Below are positions 1 through 12,816 of a DNA stretch of 64,000 nucleotides, one piece after another. The notes below the pieces were generated by a model that searched no databases, was not told the origin of the DNA, and worked only from the letters and a program-made list of their open reading frames with translations. The translations under genes and the position numbers were made by a program. Source of the stretch: Rhynchospora pubera (taxonomy: Eukaryota > Streptophyta > Magnoliopsida > Poales > Cyperaceae); NCBI GenBank assembly GCA_028095005.1, contig CM051463.1, positions 5,006,295 to 5,070,294 on the forward strand, given 5' to 3'. Numbering within the stretch: position 1 is the first letter of the stretch; every line of letters starts with the position of its first letter.

Positions 1-416
1 TTACCAATTATTTAACATATTTGGTATCATATAATTTCTTAAGAATTTATATATTCCCAAACCTAAAAAATAAAATTTATGTCGAATGAATTTATCTATA
101 TCTATAATAATAATAAATTAATAATAAGTGGACTAAGTTTTTTTAATTGATTGTTGTAATTTAATTGCATCGTTTCTGAGAATGCAATCCAAGCTAGAGA
201 TTTCTTGGATCGTCGTCTGAGAATGAGATCCTACAACACTATTTTTAAAATTAAATTTTTTTTTCATTTATTTTAGAAATTAGAGTGAAAATATATTATT
301 TAACTTTTTCAGAATTTGCGCAAAAGCACAAGGCCTTACTGGACAGAGCCCAACTAATTAATCAGCAGGCCCGTTCCTTTCCTTGTTTCTCTCTCTGTTT
401 GTTTTGAGAACTGGAG
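1..416. other. Upstream region of the SCNM1-like gene
   Basis: AT-rich non-coding DNA. About 165-356 holds GGATCGTCGT and GATCCTACAAC motifs followed by an A/T stretch and a segment ending GAGCCCAACTAATTA. This stretch resembles 37250-37490 downstream of the second phospholipase gene. A pyrimidine-rich tract (about 375-400) lies just before the start codon and could be the 5' UTR. I see no clear TATA box. Confidence 0.5.
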
Positions 417-1878
417 ATGAGCGTGTACGGAGGAGACAGTTGGGGAAGGGAGGCGCAGCAGCGGAAGAGGAGGGTTGACGACCTCTTCTCCTCTTCCTCC
501 AATGCTTCTTCTTCATTCAAGAAGCTCTCCAGTGGGAAGTTCGTCTGCCTCGTCTGTCCCCACAACCCCGTTCTTGACTCCTCACTCATGCTTTCTGTAA
601 GTCTCTCTCTTCCCTAATTAATTTGAGTTAGAAGGAAGAATCCCTCAGTACTGATACTGGCTTGTATTTCATTTTGAGGCAAACAATGGTTGACTGGGAC
701 TGTACTGTACTGGGTTTTATTTGGTTGTTTTCAACCAAATAAAATGATCTGGCTTTTGTTTGCCGCATTGGTATAATTTCATGAACAAATTCTAAATTTA
801 CCCATTATAATTTTGATTTCAGCACAGGTTTTATAAAACTGATTGTTTATTTATTTCTTTATAACCACTCCAGGCATCTCTCTTTTCTGAAGAATGATGA
901 ACTAATTCAACACATTGGCACTAGGGAAAAATACTCCCTTTTATAAATGACTAATTGGCAAAAGCTCCTACAAAATGACATAATATTGTATAAACAGGTG
1001 CATAACAAGGGTTCTCGACATGTTGCTGCACAAGCAAAACAGAAGGAAAATGAATTACGGAGGCAGCAGGAGTTAAACAAGAGGATTGTTTTATCTTCTA
1101 AAACTAAAATTCAACCCAAAACCACTAGCTCGAACAACCATGTTAAGCCATTAGTTGAACAAACTCGGACAACTATTCTGGAATTACAGTCCACCAAGTT
1201 TACATTAAATGCGAAGGATGCAGCATCAAATGATTCACATTCAAGTATTTCAAGTCGTGAGAGGAGACAAAAAGAACTCAAATTTATTGCAGCTGGCTGG
1301 AAAAGGGATTGTCATGGGAAGTGGTTCAGAGATGAAAATGTGAGCTTTCTGATAATTATATATTTTTTTCATTCATTATTTACACAAAGAAGAAATCATT
1401 GGGCTTCGATATGTAAATTGGGCCTATTTTAGATTTATGCTAAAACTTCATCTTCTTTTGTAATAATATGTTTTATTCTTGGTCTTTGTTGGAACAACCG
1501 AACAGTTATTTTGTGCCTCTTCCTGAGAGAACTTTAATTTTAAATGCTGAATGGAGAGTCTTAGGTATAATTACTTAAGGCTGAACAGGTCAATGAAGAG
1601 AAAAACAGGAAGGACAAAGACTAAAATATAAAAGAGGGAATAGATCATTGACATACTATGCTAGCACTAGTCCTCTGTTCTCCAAATATTTTATTGTAAA
1701 ATTTTGCAATTGAGCTAGTGTTACCCTAATTAATAAGTAGGCATCTATGATGGTTTTTTATCAGTAATATTATTTTCAGGTTCATTCTTTATTGGTCTTT
1801 TGATTTGGCATGCATTGGCTTATTTAACAGGTAGAATTCGATTCGGGTGAAGAAGACCCAAATGTCTGCCCTCTTTAG
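417..1878 (+). CDS. SCNM1: SCNM1-like matrin-type zinc-finger protein, minor-spliceosome factor (3 exons, 189 aa)
   Basis: Exons 417-596, 998-1339 and 1831-1878, joined in phase 0 at GT-AG introns, give 189 residues. The N-terminus has the family signature KRRVDDL. A C2H2 finger with matrin spacing follows (C44, C47, H62, H68; two residues between the Cys, five between the His), and it is split by intron 1. A basic, Gln-rich helix-like stretch covers about residues 65-95 and a polar linker follows. The conserved tail GWKRDCHGKWFRDENVEFDS is followed by an acidic end, EEDPNVCPL. The N-terminal box, finger and tail match animal SCNM1, which is somewhat longer. Human SCNM1 is a component of the activated minor (U12) spliceosome, so a nuclear role in U12-intron splicing is inferred here. 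Its own two introns have ordinary U2-type donors (GTAAGT, GTGAGC). The exon 3 tail is too short to appear in a simple open-frame scan but is unmistakable. The gene looks intact. Confidence 0.9.
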
Positions 1879-3229
1879 CATAAAGAACCTCATTTTACTT
1901 CATATCAGAGTGATATGAAGTTTATTGCTAAATTGAAGTTAGTTATGTACAGTTACTTGGAACCTTCTATCCTTTCCAATCAAGGAAGTTAAATGAAAAA
2001 AAAAAATATGTGTTGCTTTAAATTTTTTTTTACCCGCAATTTAAATCCCCATGTTTCTAAACCTGCCCTTGCTGGGTTTGATTTGGAGTCTCCACATGGT
2101 TCACTACAGTTACAACATAGACTTGGTGCTGGTGGCAACTGGAGCTTCAATGCAAAAGCCTAATTTTTATACATTAGGGCAGTTTTTTTTTTTTTTTTTG
2201 AATATTGAATCTCTGTATTTGTTTCCACTTCATGAATTAAGGATACAACTTACAAGTATGATTTTAGCACTACCTGTTCTGAACAGTTCTGTTTGCACCT
2301 CTAGGTGTAAGAGTGTCCTGTAGATTTTTTTTTATAATGATTATACTCGTTGCGCGTGCCATGGCATGGTATCAACTTCTTCCAAATACGTATAATAGTT
2401 GTGGTACTATAAATGGGAAAATGTTCATTAGTGTCAATATCACATTATTATCTGATTAATTGTAGCACTGTGGCCACTTGGTATATAGTTGGAAGATAGC
2501 TGTGATGAAAAAGAAATTGTTCATTACTGATTGATTGTAAAGACGAGCTGGTGTCCTCTCATTTTTAATTAAAGCTAGCGTGTAATATTAATTGCTATTT
2601 ACTTGTGACACTATGTGCTGGTCTTATTGAGAATGTTGACTAGGATTAAATTGCTTGTCTATTTAGATAAAGATACATGAAGTGTTCTTATTTTTACTTC
2701 GCGCGGGGAATACTTGTTGCATGGGAAGCATGCCCATATTTGTCATATAATCGGTTAGAAATCCAATTCTTCTCAATACTTCCATATTTATGTTTAGGCT
2801 TGTTATGTTTTTGTTAAGAATATAAGTTGAAACACATACAGCTATAAATACAACCAGGAATATAAATACAAACTACGCTTTTCAAAAACTAGCGCTTCCG
2901 ATTAAATATCGGAAACTATTATTTGGTTAGTTGGGAGAAAACTGAAATTGGATATTTCCGACGTGGTGTACCCCGCGCGCGCGCGCGCACACACACACAC
3001 ACAAAAAAAAAAAAATGTAAACTTTGAACGGTTCTTAAGAATATAGTGTGCACGCCATAATTATAGCTAAGAATAACTTGAAACCTCCTAAGTGTTAAAA
3101 ATAAGTGTGAAGCGGAATCTTAAATGAGCTCACATGGTTTTTAGTTTGATTTGATTGTTCAAATAATGGGAGTCCTTTGATTTGACATTTTATATTTTTA
3201 TTATTTTCCATCCAATGAGGTCACATGGT
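1879..3229. other. Intergenic region after SCNM1, with a simple repeat
   Basis: The first few hundred bases after the stop are probably 3' UTR. No further coding sequence can be supported. A GC/CA dinucleotide run followed by poly(A) lies at about 2973-3015. A short phrase near 3130 (TCACATGGTTTTTAG) recurs near 3558 on the far side of the MITE. Confidence 0.5.
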
Positions 3230-3557
3230 TAGACATGTCAATATTAACGTTTCGTTCCGAATTCCATATTTCGTTTCGTTCAGTCGAAACGGAGCGTTAA
3301 ATGAAAGATGAAATGGATTTCGTTTTAAAAAACGGAACGGAAACGGAACTAAAATTTATTAACGTAAATGAAACAGAACACATAAATTGAGTTGAAATCA
3401 ATAGAAAATAGAAACGGAACGTTAAACAGAATAGATTTTTGTTTCGTTTGATGAAATAGAACAGAACAGAAACGAAACAATTTCGTTTCGTTACTGAAAT
3501 GGAACAACAAATGAAAACGAATTGTTCCGTGTTCCGTTTCAACATTTGACAGGCCTA
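3230..3557. mobile_element. hAT-type MITE, copy 1
   Basis: A 328-bp element flanked by a perfect 8-bp target duplication CACATGGT (3222-3229 and 3558-3565), as hAT elements make. The ends are TAGACATGTCAA and TTGACAGGCCTA, imperfect inverted repeats. The interior is built from degenerate copies of a CGGAACGGAAACG-like word. It has no coding capacity; the open frame on its - strand is an artefact of this composition. Related copies lie at 22207, 22542, 43552 and 50917. Confidence 0.85.
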
Positions 3558-3794
3558 CACATGGTTTTTAGTTTATTTATTTGATAATGCCATGAGGTTG
3601 GATAGACTTCCTAGTGTTTGTTGCACATAACACGGAGCATAAAGTCAACGGTCAAATCATTCATGTTACACAAACGGATGGAGTACATTTATTAATGCAA
3701 AACCAAAAATGGAGAAAAAAAAGAAAAGTTTAATAAATATATATACATTCTCATATAGTTACTTAGTCGATAGTAATATACTTCAAAATTATAT

Positions 3795-4175
3795 GAGAAA
3801 GTTTAATATGCACTATGGTGCATAGGTCATTCAATGCATTGCGGTCTTTTTCATCGGAATTTTTATAATTCGACAAATCTAATTTAACAAACTTAATCTA
3901 TATATTGAAATATTATAGAAAATAAAATTTTATTACTATTTTTTTTAAAACCTGCCATTTTTTGAAGCACCCACTATTTACAATGTTCCAAAATTGACAG
4001 GTTTTAAAAAAATCGAAAATAATAGTAATAAAATTCCAAAAATTATAAAATATTATTTTTCAGGATATTTCAATATGTAGATTAAGTTGATTAAATTAAA
4101 TTTGTCAAATTGTAAAAATTCCGATGAAAAAGACCGAATTCATAGAATGACCTATGCATCATAGTATATTTTCTC
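3795..4175. mobile_element. Mutator-type hairpin MITE, 9-bp target duplication
   Basis: A 381-bp palindromic element. The outer 60 bases or so of each arm pair closely (GAGAAAGTTTAATATGC on the left, reverse complement of ATAGTATATTTTCTC on the right; both arms then run through GCATAGGTCATTC and CGGTCTTTTTCATCGG). A 9-bp direct repeat, AAATTATAT, flanks it (3786-3794 and 4176-4184). Terminal GAG/CTC and a 9-bp duplication point to the Mutator superfamily. It has no coding capacity. An ATTGAAATAT-type word inside both arms echoes the core shared by the other hairpin MITEs in this window. Confidence 0.82.
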
Positions 4176-4416
4176 AAATTATATCGTCACAGTGAACAAG
4201 TATGTCCATTCTTAATATATGATGTATCGCATGCATGGTGGAATTCATTACATTACATTGTAATGAGTGCTTTAACATTTGGAAAGCAAGCAATGCATTC
4301 TTGTTTTCAAGTTTCTTAAATATTTCAGTATTGATTGATAGGATGATTTTCAGATGATGAATTTAGATTCTAGGAACAGTGATCTCTTGTCATGGTCATT
4401 TCCTTAGATTAGAAAG

Positions 4417-4773
4417 GATCAATTATCAAAATATACAGGGAAGAACTGATCGATTCAAACCGTCAAATATAATCTTTCTATTGAAATCGCCATGCAGAAC
4501 AAATTTTATATATATTTTTTGAGATTTTTAAGTATTTTTTCGGATTTTTAATAACTGTTATTTTTGAACGGTTCAAAACTAATTAGATTAACGATTTTCT
4601 AAAATTTCAAAAAAATACTTAAAAATTTTGAAAAATTATAAAATTTGGTATGTATGGAGATTTCAATATAGAGATCATATGAACGGTTTGAATTGATCAT
4701 TAAACTATATTTTGGTGTTTTGATCGCAACTCACCGACCCTTTGGTGAGTTGCAACTCATCATAGCAAAACTC
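4417..4773. mobile_element. Hairpin MITE of the GAGTTTTGC family, left end eroded
   Basis: The right arm ends GGTGAGTTGCAACTCATCATAGCAAAACTC, written here in full only as positions 4743-4773, directly against a CT/TA-rich simple repeat. The same end occurs on the element at 32405-32807. The left arm (about 4417-4560) pairs with the right across AACCGTCAAATATAATC, TATTGAAATC and AAATTTTATAT, but lacks the outermost 30 or so bases. No target duplication can be read. Confidence 0.65.
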
Positions 4774-5761
4774 TCTCTCTCTATGTATATATATTAAACA
4801 TTGCATGCATGATCAGAAAAAATTCCATTCTGAAAAAAGCATCTCAAGACAAAATGGTAAATAAGAAACAAATTTAAGAATACATATGCATGCTTTCGAT
4901 ATTTCTTGAAATATCTAAGGATTCTTCGCTTTTTCGTTCTTTTCATTCTCGTGGGTAATCGCAGTAATGTAATTACACAAGTATCTAGCATCAGTTTCCT
5001 TAAAAAAATTTGCTAATTCTCTTGTACATTATTTCAAACGTACAGCTATGGTACTGCTGTAACACAAATAAAATTTGTCGTCATATATTAAATATGGCAG
5101 AAAATTATAACTGTAAACGCATAGGACACAACTAATTTTCCTTTTAAAGTACACAGGATTATCTTGTTTAATTTTTCAACTATGATTACTTGCTTAAGAA
5201 AGGTTAAGCATCTTGATGCAAGCCAATTCAAGTGGGATACCACATACCAGGATAATATTGTTTATGACAAATATAAATAAATGGAAACAGTAAGGAGCTG
5301 CATGCATTCCCCTCTTTGATCTCCTGTCAAGAATAAAAACAGGGTATTGGAAAATGCTGAAAACAACATGCTTGCAGTACTGGCTCAAAGTGAAGCAATA
5401 TGTAGGGAGCGCCAAATCACTGCATTAATTTGTTATTTTATGAGTACAACCTATTTTACAAAGGACGGTTTCAACATATAATATATTATATGAACGTCTG
5501 CATAAGACATGCATATTTTTCTAATATGGTTGTTCCAGGATTGGTTTCTGGTTAAACGGGGCGAGATTGAATGGGTATATATATATTCCGAAGCTTGAAA
5601 TGGTAGCTACACATATATATGCATTTCGCCGGTACATTGATCAATAACTGTGTACATACAATCTAAAAATCCTCGAGGACGTCTTTGGTGGTTAATTAGA
5701 AATCCCTCGTCTTAAATTGGAGCTATAGAATTAGAATCTACTTTATTTTTTGTATTGGAAA
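4774..5761. promoter_or_regulatory. Upstream region of PLP1
   Basis: From about 5187 to the start codon this region has recognisable counterparts upstream of the second PLP gene (29907-30300): ACTTGCTTAAGAA, GATAATATTGTTTAT, GCATATTTTTCTAATA and TCCTCGAG occur in the same order in both. The duplication therefore included promoter sequence. A TATATATATAT stretch at about 5576-5587 is the likeliest TATA region, roughly 175 bases before the ATG. The order of the matches is seen; promoter function is inferred. Confidence 0.55.
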
Positions 5762-8526
5762 ATGGCCACAATAACTGATGAAAGGAGAGAATATTCACCT
5801 GCTAAAGGAAAGATCGTCACCGTGTTAAGCATCGATGGTGGTGGTATTAGGGGAATCATTGCAGCAACCATTCTTGCATTCCTTGAATCAAAGCTTCAAG
5901 TAAGCAATACAGACTTTTATTCCATAGAAAACAATATCATCATTACATGCAGTAAGGTTTCAAGGTTGTAAGCCAATTAAGTAAATTAATTTGATCATTT
6001 TATGCTATAGTACTGCACAAACTATGTCTATATTTTGATCCATGTTTTTCTGTATTTTCCAAAAATGGAACTATTATTGTTGTATGTTTCAGGAGCTTGA
6101 CGGGCAGGAAGCAAGGCTTGCAGATTATTTTGATGTCATTGCTGGAACAAGCACTGGAGGCCTTTTGGCCTTGATGCTAGCAGCTCCAGACAAGAACAAA
6201 CGTCCACTCTTTGCAGCTAAGGATTTAACCAACTTCTACATTGATCATGGCGTAAAGATTTTTCCACACAAGTGAGATTCATTGACTCTTTGTCTGGAAA
6301 AAAAAAGGGGGAAAGCCATGAAATTTGCATGCTGATCAACTCTGTAGTAGTATTGCATTAGCAGTTTAGCACTGTGCCATATATAAAGACAAACTAGTTA
6401 GAGATGGATCATGGAATGCATTAGATGTTAATGGAAAAAAGAACAAAAACTTTACAAGCAAGGCATCATAAGAAATTTAACTACACTGAAATCAAAGTGT
6501 TTCATTTCTTTTTCTCCTTTTTGTTATGAATAGAAAATTTATTAGATTGAATCTAAAGGACGTTACCGTTTACAAAACATAATAATAATAGTAATAACTA
6601 ATAAACTAATAATGAATAAAAATAAATAATTAATCTATTAATGATTGAATTGTAGGAATGCGGTGATTTCTGACATAGAAATGGTTGCTGGACCCAAGTA
6701 CGATGGCAAATATCTCCACTCTGTACTTCAAAATTATTTGGGGCAATTAAGGCTGCATGATACTCTAACCAACGTGGTCATTCCCACTTTCGATATCAAG
6801 AGGATGTATCCTGCCATGTTTTCAAGCCTTACTGTACTAATTATAAAATTTGTATTTTTCAACATTTTCAAATTTACACTTGGAAGTATCATATTTCGAG
6901 TCTCCATGTTGAACCTAACCATCCAACTTAAGATGCTTCCTTTAATTAGATTCAGACACCATGTTTCCGTTAAAACAGTGTTAACATATTTGCATACGAC
7001 TGATTTTTTAATAAATAATTCAGATTCTATATTAGTGGTGTAACTTGCAAATTTCAATTCTTCTAACCAAAACGTCAGAAATGAAACAGAAATGAATTAT
7101 TTCTCTTTCGAGATGTGTGAATTATTTGTTTTATGACAACGGTACAGTTTTAACAAGTTACCTTCCCTTATGATTTTACTTTCAGATGAAATATAAAACA
7201 CAGAAGGATGCACTGCTCTCTGACATTGCCATAGGCACTTCTGCAGCACCAACATTTTTTCCGGCACATTTTTTTGTGAACAATGATTATGAAGGACAAC
7301 CTTGGGAATTCAATCTTGTTGATGGTGGAGTAGCTGCAAATAATCCGGTAAAAAAATGTTGCAAATTAAACACAGCGAATATGAAAATGTTAAATTAGAA
7401 GTGTCCATGATGTTTTTCACGTGATGCTTGTTGATGTGTTAGAGGTTTGAACTTTGAAAGTAATTAAATATTAAAATTCACGTCGATAAGAAAAAAAAAG
7501 TATCGATGAATTTCACTGGTCATGTATCAGTAAGTTCTCTATTTTGGAGTGTCTTTAAAATCGTACCGGCACCTCAACCTGCCAGATGGCCGAAATCTAG
7601 TAATTTTTGGTTTTTTTTCAAAATGGTCCGGTATTTACACACACAATACCGGATACATACTGCCGTTTCAGTCACTGCTTCTGTTTCCGGTATTACTTGA
7701 ATTTTTCGGTATCGGTACAGTTTCCAAATCACTGATATTTTGTTATTTATGTCTCAAATTTGTCATATTGACAATCACTATTTTTGTGTGCATGTATTTT
7801 TTACTTGAACGAATAGACACTGACAGCTATGAGCCAAGTTACAAGGGCGATTGCTCTAGGAAATGATCAGTCATTCCCAATCAATCCAACAGACTACAAA
7901 AAATTTTTAGTAATCTCACTTGGGACTGGATCAGACAAGACTGAGAACAAGATCTCTGCAAAGGAGGCTGCCAAGTGGGGAATATTTGGATGGCTCAGCC
8001 ACAATGGTACATCGCCAATTGTCGACATATTCAATTATGCGAGTGCTGACATGGTTGATATTCATTTAGCTGTTCTTTTTCAGGCGCTCCAGTCAGAGGA
8101 AAACTATCTCCGTATACAGGTGGACAATTTGAATAGTTCTATCTTACAATGGGTTCCAAACAAGAAAATGATGTATAAATATACATGAAGGTCATAGCTA
8201 ATATATAATGGACATCTTGTGTCAGAGAAATATCTTTCATGTTGTTTGATTCGTTGTAATATTAATTTTGCTGATAATTTTGAAATCAGGATGATGCACT
8301 CACAGGTAGCACAACTTCAATAGACGATTCTTCCATGGAGAACATGCGCAAGTTGATTCAAATTGGCAGCGACCTTTTGAATGGGCCTGTTTCCAGGGTT
8401 AATTTAGAGACTGGCACATTCGAGCCAATTTCTGAAGCTGGTACTAATGCTGATATGCTCACAAAGTTCGCAAAGAAGCTTTCTGATGAACGTAGAACAA
8501 GGGGTGGACTAGTGTCAGCTTTATAA
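5762..8526 (+). CDS. Patatin-like phospholipase 1 (acyl hydrolase; 6 exons, 398 aa)
   Basis: Exons 5762-5899, 6093-6271, 6656-6833, 7186-7347, 7817-8119 and 8290-8526, all with GT-AG introns, give 398 residues, normal for plant patatin-like proteins. Patatins hydrolyse acyl groups from phospho- and galactolipids with a Ser/Asp dyad. The oxyanion loop DGGGIRG is at residues 25-31, the nucleophile elbow GTSTGG has Ser66, and the catalytic Asp211 lies in DGGVAANNP. There is no N-terminal hydrophobic signal (MATITDERREYSP), so a soluble, non-vacuolar enzyme of the group II pPLA type is inferred. The ATG chosen is the first in frame; the upstream frame has only a TTG. Exon 3 is four codons shorter than in the paralogue at 30301 (between the IFPHK and GPKYDGK blocks), probably a small deletion in a surface loop. 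No defect is visible and the gene is probably functional. Patatin-like enzymes act in lipid turnover, defence and auxin or phosphate responses; which applies here is unknown. Confidence 0.93.
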
Positions 8527-8918
8527 TAGTTGACTTTTGCACATGCAAGTGCTTATACAGTATTTCTGGTGCAGCACCAGTGGTGCTTGGCAATGATTGG
8601 AGTTTTTAATATTGTCTGTTTTATATATTTTCTATATCTATGTGTTTTATTTTCCATCTCCTAATACATTTATGTACAGTATTCTCTGATTGGATACACC
8701 GGCCTAGTCAGCTGATCTCAATCTCTCTCTCTCTATATATATTCCTTATTTTCTTTCTTGTGTTGTTCATTCAATAATTTACTTTAGGCTATACGTTTGT
8801 TGTTAAACTTTTATGCTTTATCAAATCAATTACTTATGGGCTATTTTTGTAAATATTATTAAATCAATTTTATTTTGACAAAATAAAATAGTGCCTTTCA
8901 CGAATTTATCTATATCGA

Positions 8919-8980
<62 letters not shown>

Positions 8981-9067
8981 ACTGGAATATTTTCCTAAAC
9001 TATAAATAACAAAAAGTAAACGTCTGGGTAATCGAATTATTTGAATGATATCGATTAACAATATATA
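8527..9067. other. PLP1 3' flank with AT microsatellite
   Basis: The 3' UTR and flank of PLP1. A CT/TA simple repeat lies near 8722-8742 and a long (AT)n run at about 8928-8975. No gene is visible. The Gypsy retrotransposon begins at 9073. Confidence 0.6.
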
Positions 9068-9072
9068 AAGGG
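9068..9072. repeat. Target-site duplication (AAGGG), left of the Gypsy element
   Basis: AAGGG here and AAGGG at 21515-21519 exactly bracket the two LTR ends. This fixes the element boundaries and shows one intact integration event. Confidence 0.92.
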
Positions 9073-9303
9073 TGTCACACCCCAAGACCTAGGGCATGAC
9101 AGGACCAACACTAACTACACACGACTACTATACACCTCTAAAGTTTAGCTAAAATTTATATTGAAAATGTAAAGTTTAATACACAAGCATGCAACAGCTG
9201 GCTGTAAAATAAAGTCTAAATATATATTTAGTACTTCTTTCAAACAAAGACATTCTATTTCAACAAATAAGCCATGGTTTGCCACGTCTAAGGGAAAACC
9301 AAG

Positions 9304-9382
<79 letters not shown>

Positions 9383-12300
9383 TTCTTACAATACAATTAT
9401 ACAAACAAATACAGCCCCAAAAAAGATACGTGTAAAACCAACACAAACATAATAGTCCCTTTGTACAAATTCAGCAAGTTAAATATTTTATAGTTACCTC
9501 CTAATATGAAATGAACCAGTGCAATAAACTGAGAATTTGAAAATCTAATTATGTACAACACACATATAGATACTGGAATGAAAATATGCCTACGCTTACA
9601 ATTACAAGCATGTTGAAAGCTAATTAACCAACGAATTCAATTATTCTTTTTTTAGATATACAAAAGTATGATATTTCATACATAAACGTTGTCACCAAAA
9701 AAAAAAAAAATGCAAGGTACTTCCAATGTAGATTCTTGCAGAATCTCAACATGTTAACACACTAATAAACCAACAACAAAAGTACAGCTATGCTTGGAAT
9801 ATAAATAAAAAGATAATAAACAGAAATTAACAAAGTGCCACAATGTGCCCAAATTATAAGTACTGGGCACGAGTTTTGAAAACCTCAAAGCAACTTATAA
9901 AAAAAAAATAGATGCTAACAGTACCCTCCTCTTAAAGCTTGTACTCTAGACAAGTCAGAATTACACAATTTACTTATAAAAATAGGTTATATAAGCAGCA
10001 AGTAAAATCCAAGGGCATTCACAAAAGGTATAGCCAAACTGCACCTACACAGATTTTATGCAAATCCTTTAATTGACACCAAGTACTTGTGTAAAGGCTG
10101 ACCTTACAAACTTTAAAATATGCAAGTAACACCATACAGGAACATGAAAATATTTATATTTTTATAAAGCTACCTAATTACCTTTTCCCAAAAACAAAAA
10201 CATGCCTTCACATATCCTTTACGGACTAATCGGATACAAAGCAAATTATTAGAAACTTTACATGTTCAAGATGCATACCAGTAGTTAACCCAAAATAAAA
10301 GATAATGCAAGTACCATAGACAGAAGATAAAATCAGATTATAACACTAGCACAAATATATAATTTACAAAACAACTATTCAAGCTAACTGGTTTGCACTT
10401 CCAAAATATTTAGTCATAAGTAATAGATGCCAGTAAGCATAGCTGAAGCTGCAAGTTTGATCCAAAAATGAAATATACAACACTTGCAGATGATATGATA
10501 CTTACCAAGTGACAACAAAATGACCTATCCTTCCACAGCTCTGCCCCCGCTCTTTAACCCTGGAACCCACAAAAGTGGAGAATGAGATAAAGAAAAACTT
10601 TATCTCAGTACGGTATTTAGTTCCATCCACTTGAATTTTAAGTTTCAAGTTTATTTAGAACTAATTACATTACTGAGTAAGCAAAGATTAGAAAATATAT
10701 ATATATCAATTATATCACATCTCAACAAGCATCTCAATATCACACTATCTCAGTAAATGCAATATGAAATATGAGTCCAGCAACTTTTCAACAACAGTTC
10801 AGATTTGAAAGTAAAACAAATGCTGGCTCAATTATTGGACAATCTAGTATCATGCAGGTCAGGTTCCATTGATCAGTTCAAGTCAGTAATGCTGCGAGTC
10901 ACCTCCTTTGGGGACTACCAACAGCCAATTAATTCAAACTCAGTTCAGTCAAATAAATACTCCAAATGTACATGCATGCAGGGAACACTCACACTCTGGA
11001 CCATTCTAGACTGGGCCTTTAGAGTCCCGGTACATAAGCGCTTATTACACGGTGCTTGGTAGGATGGGTCATGACTCCACCTCCAAACATTACGAGTGTC
11101 TATCTCAACCACACAAGCTGTACTTACCTCAATCAAATCACATTTCAATCGGATACCATTCAATATGCTACTGCAAAATCGTGCATTATTTACAAATAAA
11201 CAGATTTTCATGAATCCAAGAATTAATGAACACAACATGCAATCTGCTAATTAGGTCTCTATATCTGTATATAACTAAAAATAAATAAATTTAAAACTCA
11301 AGCGGAACCCGTACCTGAATCAAAATAAAACGCAGCAGTTAACAACAAGAAATCCTACATATCATCAGTTTCACCGGCTGCAACCGGCTCCGACACTTGG
11401 CCTGACTCTACAAAAATAAAAGCTACACTAAGTCCTTAAGGCCAGCAAATAAAACAAGTAATAGGCAAACAACAAAAATAGACAAGTAATAGGCAACAAC
11501 TAGGCAAGCAATAATTCAAGTTCAGCAACTGAACAGTACAAAATTAAGGATGAATATTTCTTTAATTAAACTAGTTAGGGGTAGTACTTAGTAAATTTTA
11601 GAACTGAACAGAGATTACCAGTACTAGACAATGGCATGGGACAGTGAAATCATGGTACCAGTAAGTAGGCTGAATTAGGGTTTTACACCTAACTAAGCTG
11701 AAAACAATTTTGGTACCTAACGTCCCTATCCAACTAGTTTACCACTAAGTAATTTCATTAAGGACTTAAGATTACTAGTTCTGTTACCAGAAAATAAAAA
11801 GAAATAATAAAATTAACAAATTACAATGAGCAATAAGAAACAGTAAAAGTGACCCAAATTAATACTTTTGTAAAGAGAACATAATAACTTCTGTTGAGGA
11901 GCAATTTTCACAACAAAATTTATGTGCTCTAGAGAAGTGACTTTCAGTTCTAAGTTCTCCTCAAATTGGAAAACTTTGAAACCAACAAAAAAAAATTCAG
12001 ATACACAATCAATTTCAGAAAAAAAAAAATTGACAATTAACTTGAGAAATAACAAAAGGTAAAAATCTAGGACTAATCAACGAATTTACTTACTCGAAAT
12101 TAAGTGAAAAACGGAGGGGTATAAAAGCGAAAGGGACGCTTTAAGTTTCCGATTTCTAAGACTGAAAGCACTAGAGAAATTTGCTTCTAAGAGGGGATCT
12201 GGTTTTTCGATGATTTCTCTTTTGTTTTGTTCTCCTAAAATTTTCAGAATTTGTGTACGGCACAAGAGAGAGTAGCCGAAATTGAGATGAGAAAAAGAAA

Positions 12301-12816
12301 ATAAAGAAGAAGGTGAAGGATGAATAGACCAGATCCACGAATCAAGGAAAAAAAAGTTTCTCCAAGTCACCTACCCCTGAACTACACTTGCACCTGGTGC
12401 ACGATTAAACAAATAAACATAAAGCTAGTACTACAAGTGGGCACCACAAGACATAAGTAGATAGTACAATAGACCAAGAGTATAAAGTAATTCAATAATA
12501 AAAAAAAAGGTTCTTTTCTGCCTTTGCTACAGCGACTAGTGAGAGAAAATCTCAATTTCTTTATATTGAAAGGTAGTACTTCACAAAAGAACTCTCAACC
12601 ACTACCCTGTACAAAAACGTGTATCAAAGGCAATGAAAACCATTTTTTTTTTATCAGAAAGTAAATATTGAAGATCCAATTACTATAACATTTAGTATAA
12701 CGTTTAAATCTCAAGAAACAAATTCACTCATCAAAAAAAAAATCAAGTAAGTATATTAGAATTTCAGAAAAGAAATAAAGAAAAAAAATATATCCACAAA
12801 ATTATCTAGTGTTACA
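9073..12816 (-). repeat. Left LTR (3' LTR of the element)
   Basis: Begins TGTCACACC and ends AGTGTTACA on the + strand, so the ends are TG...CA with a short imperfect inverted repeat. It is nearly identical to the right LTR. By eye I count about seven base substitutions, plus length changes in poly(A) tracts and the TA microsatellite (about 9306-9379). It also keeps a 28-bp segment around 12450-12477, bounded by CAAG, that is missing from the right LTR. The short open frames inside it (for example near 10805-11238 and 12086-12370) recur in both LTRs and resemble no known protein. Confidence 0.92.

Noticed and set aside
3297..3545. Phe/Ser-rich open frame in the hAT MITE (also 22215-22400, 22530-22754, 50878-51174)
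   Set aside because: Product of the degenerate GGAACGG-type repeats; every family copy gives a similar spurious frame.
9145..9396. Open frames of repeated Tyr-Ile in the TA microsatellites of the LTRs (also 17845-18174)
   Set aside because: They are translations of a (TA)n repeat inside the LTR and carry no protein signal.
10805..12370. Short open frames inside the LTRs on both strands (repeated at 19533-21096)
   Set aside because: Identical in both LTRs only because the LTRs are identical; no domains, no codon bias, one pair overlaps antisense.
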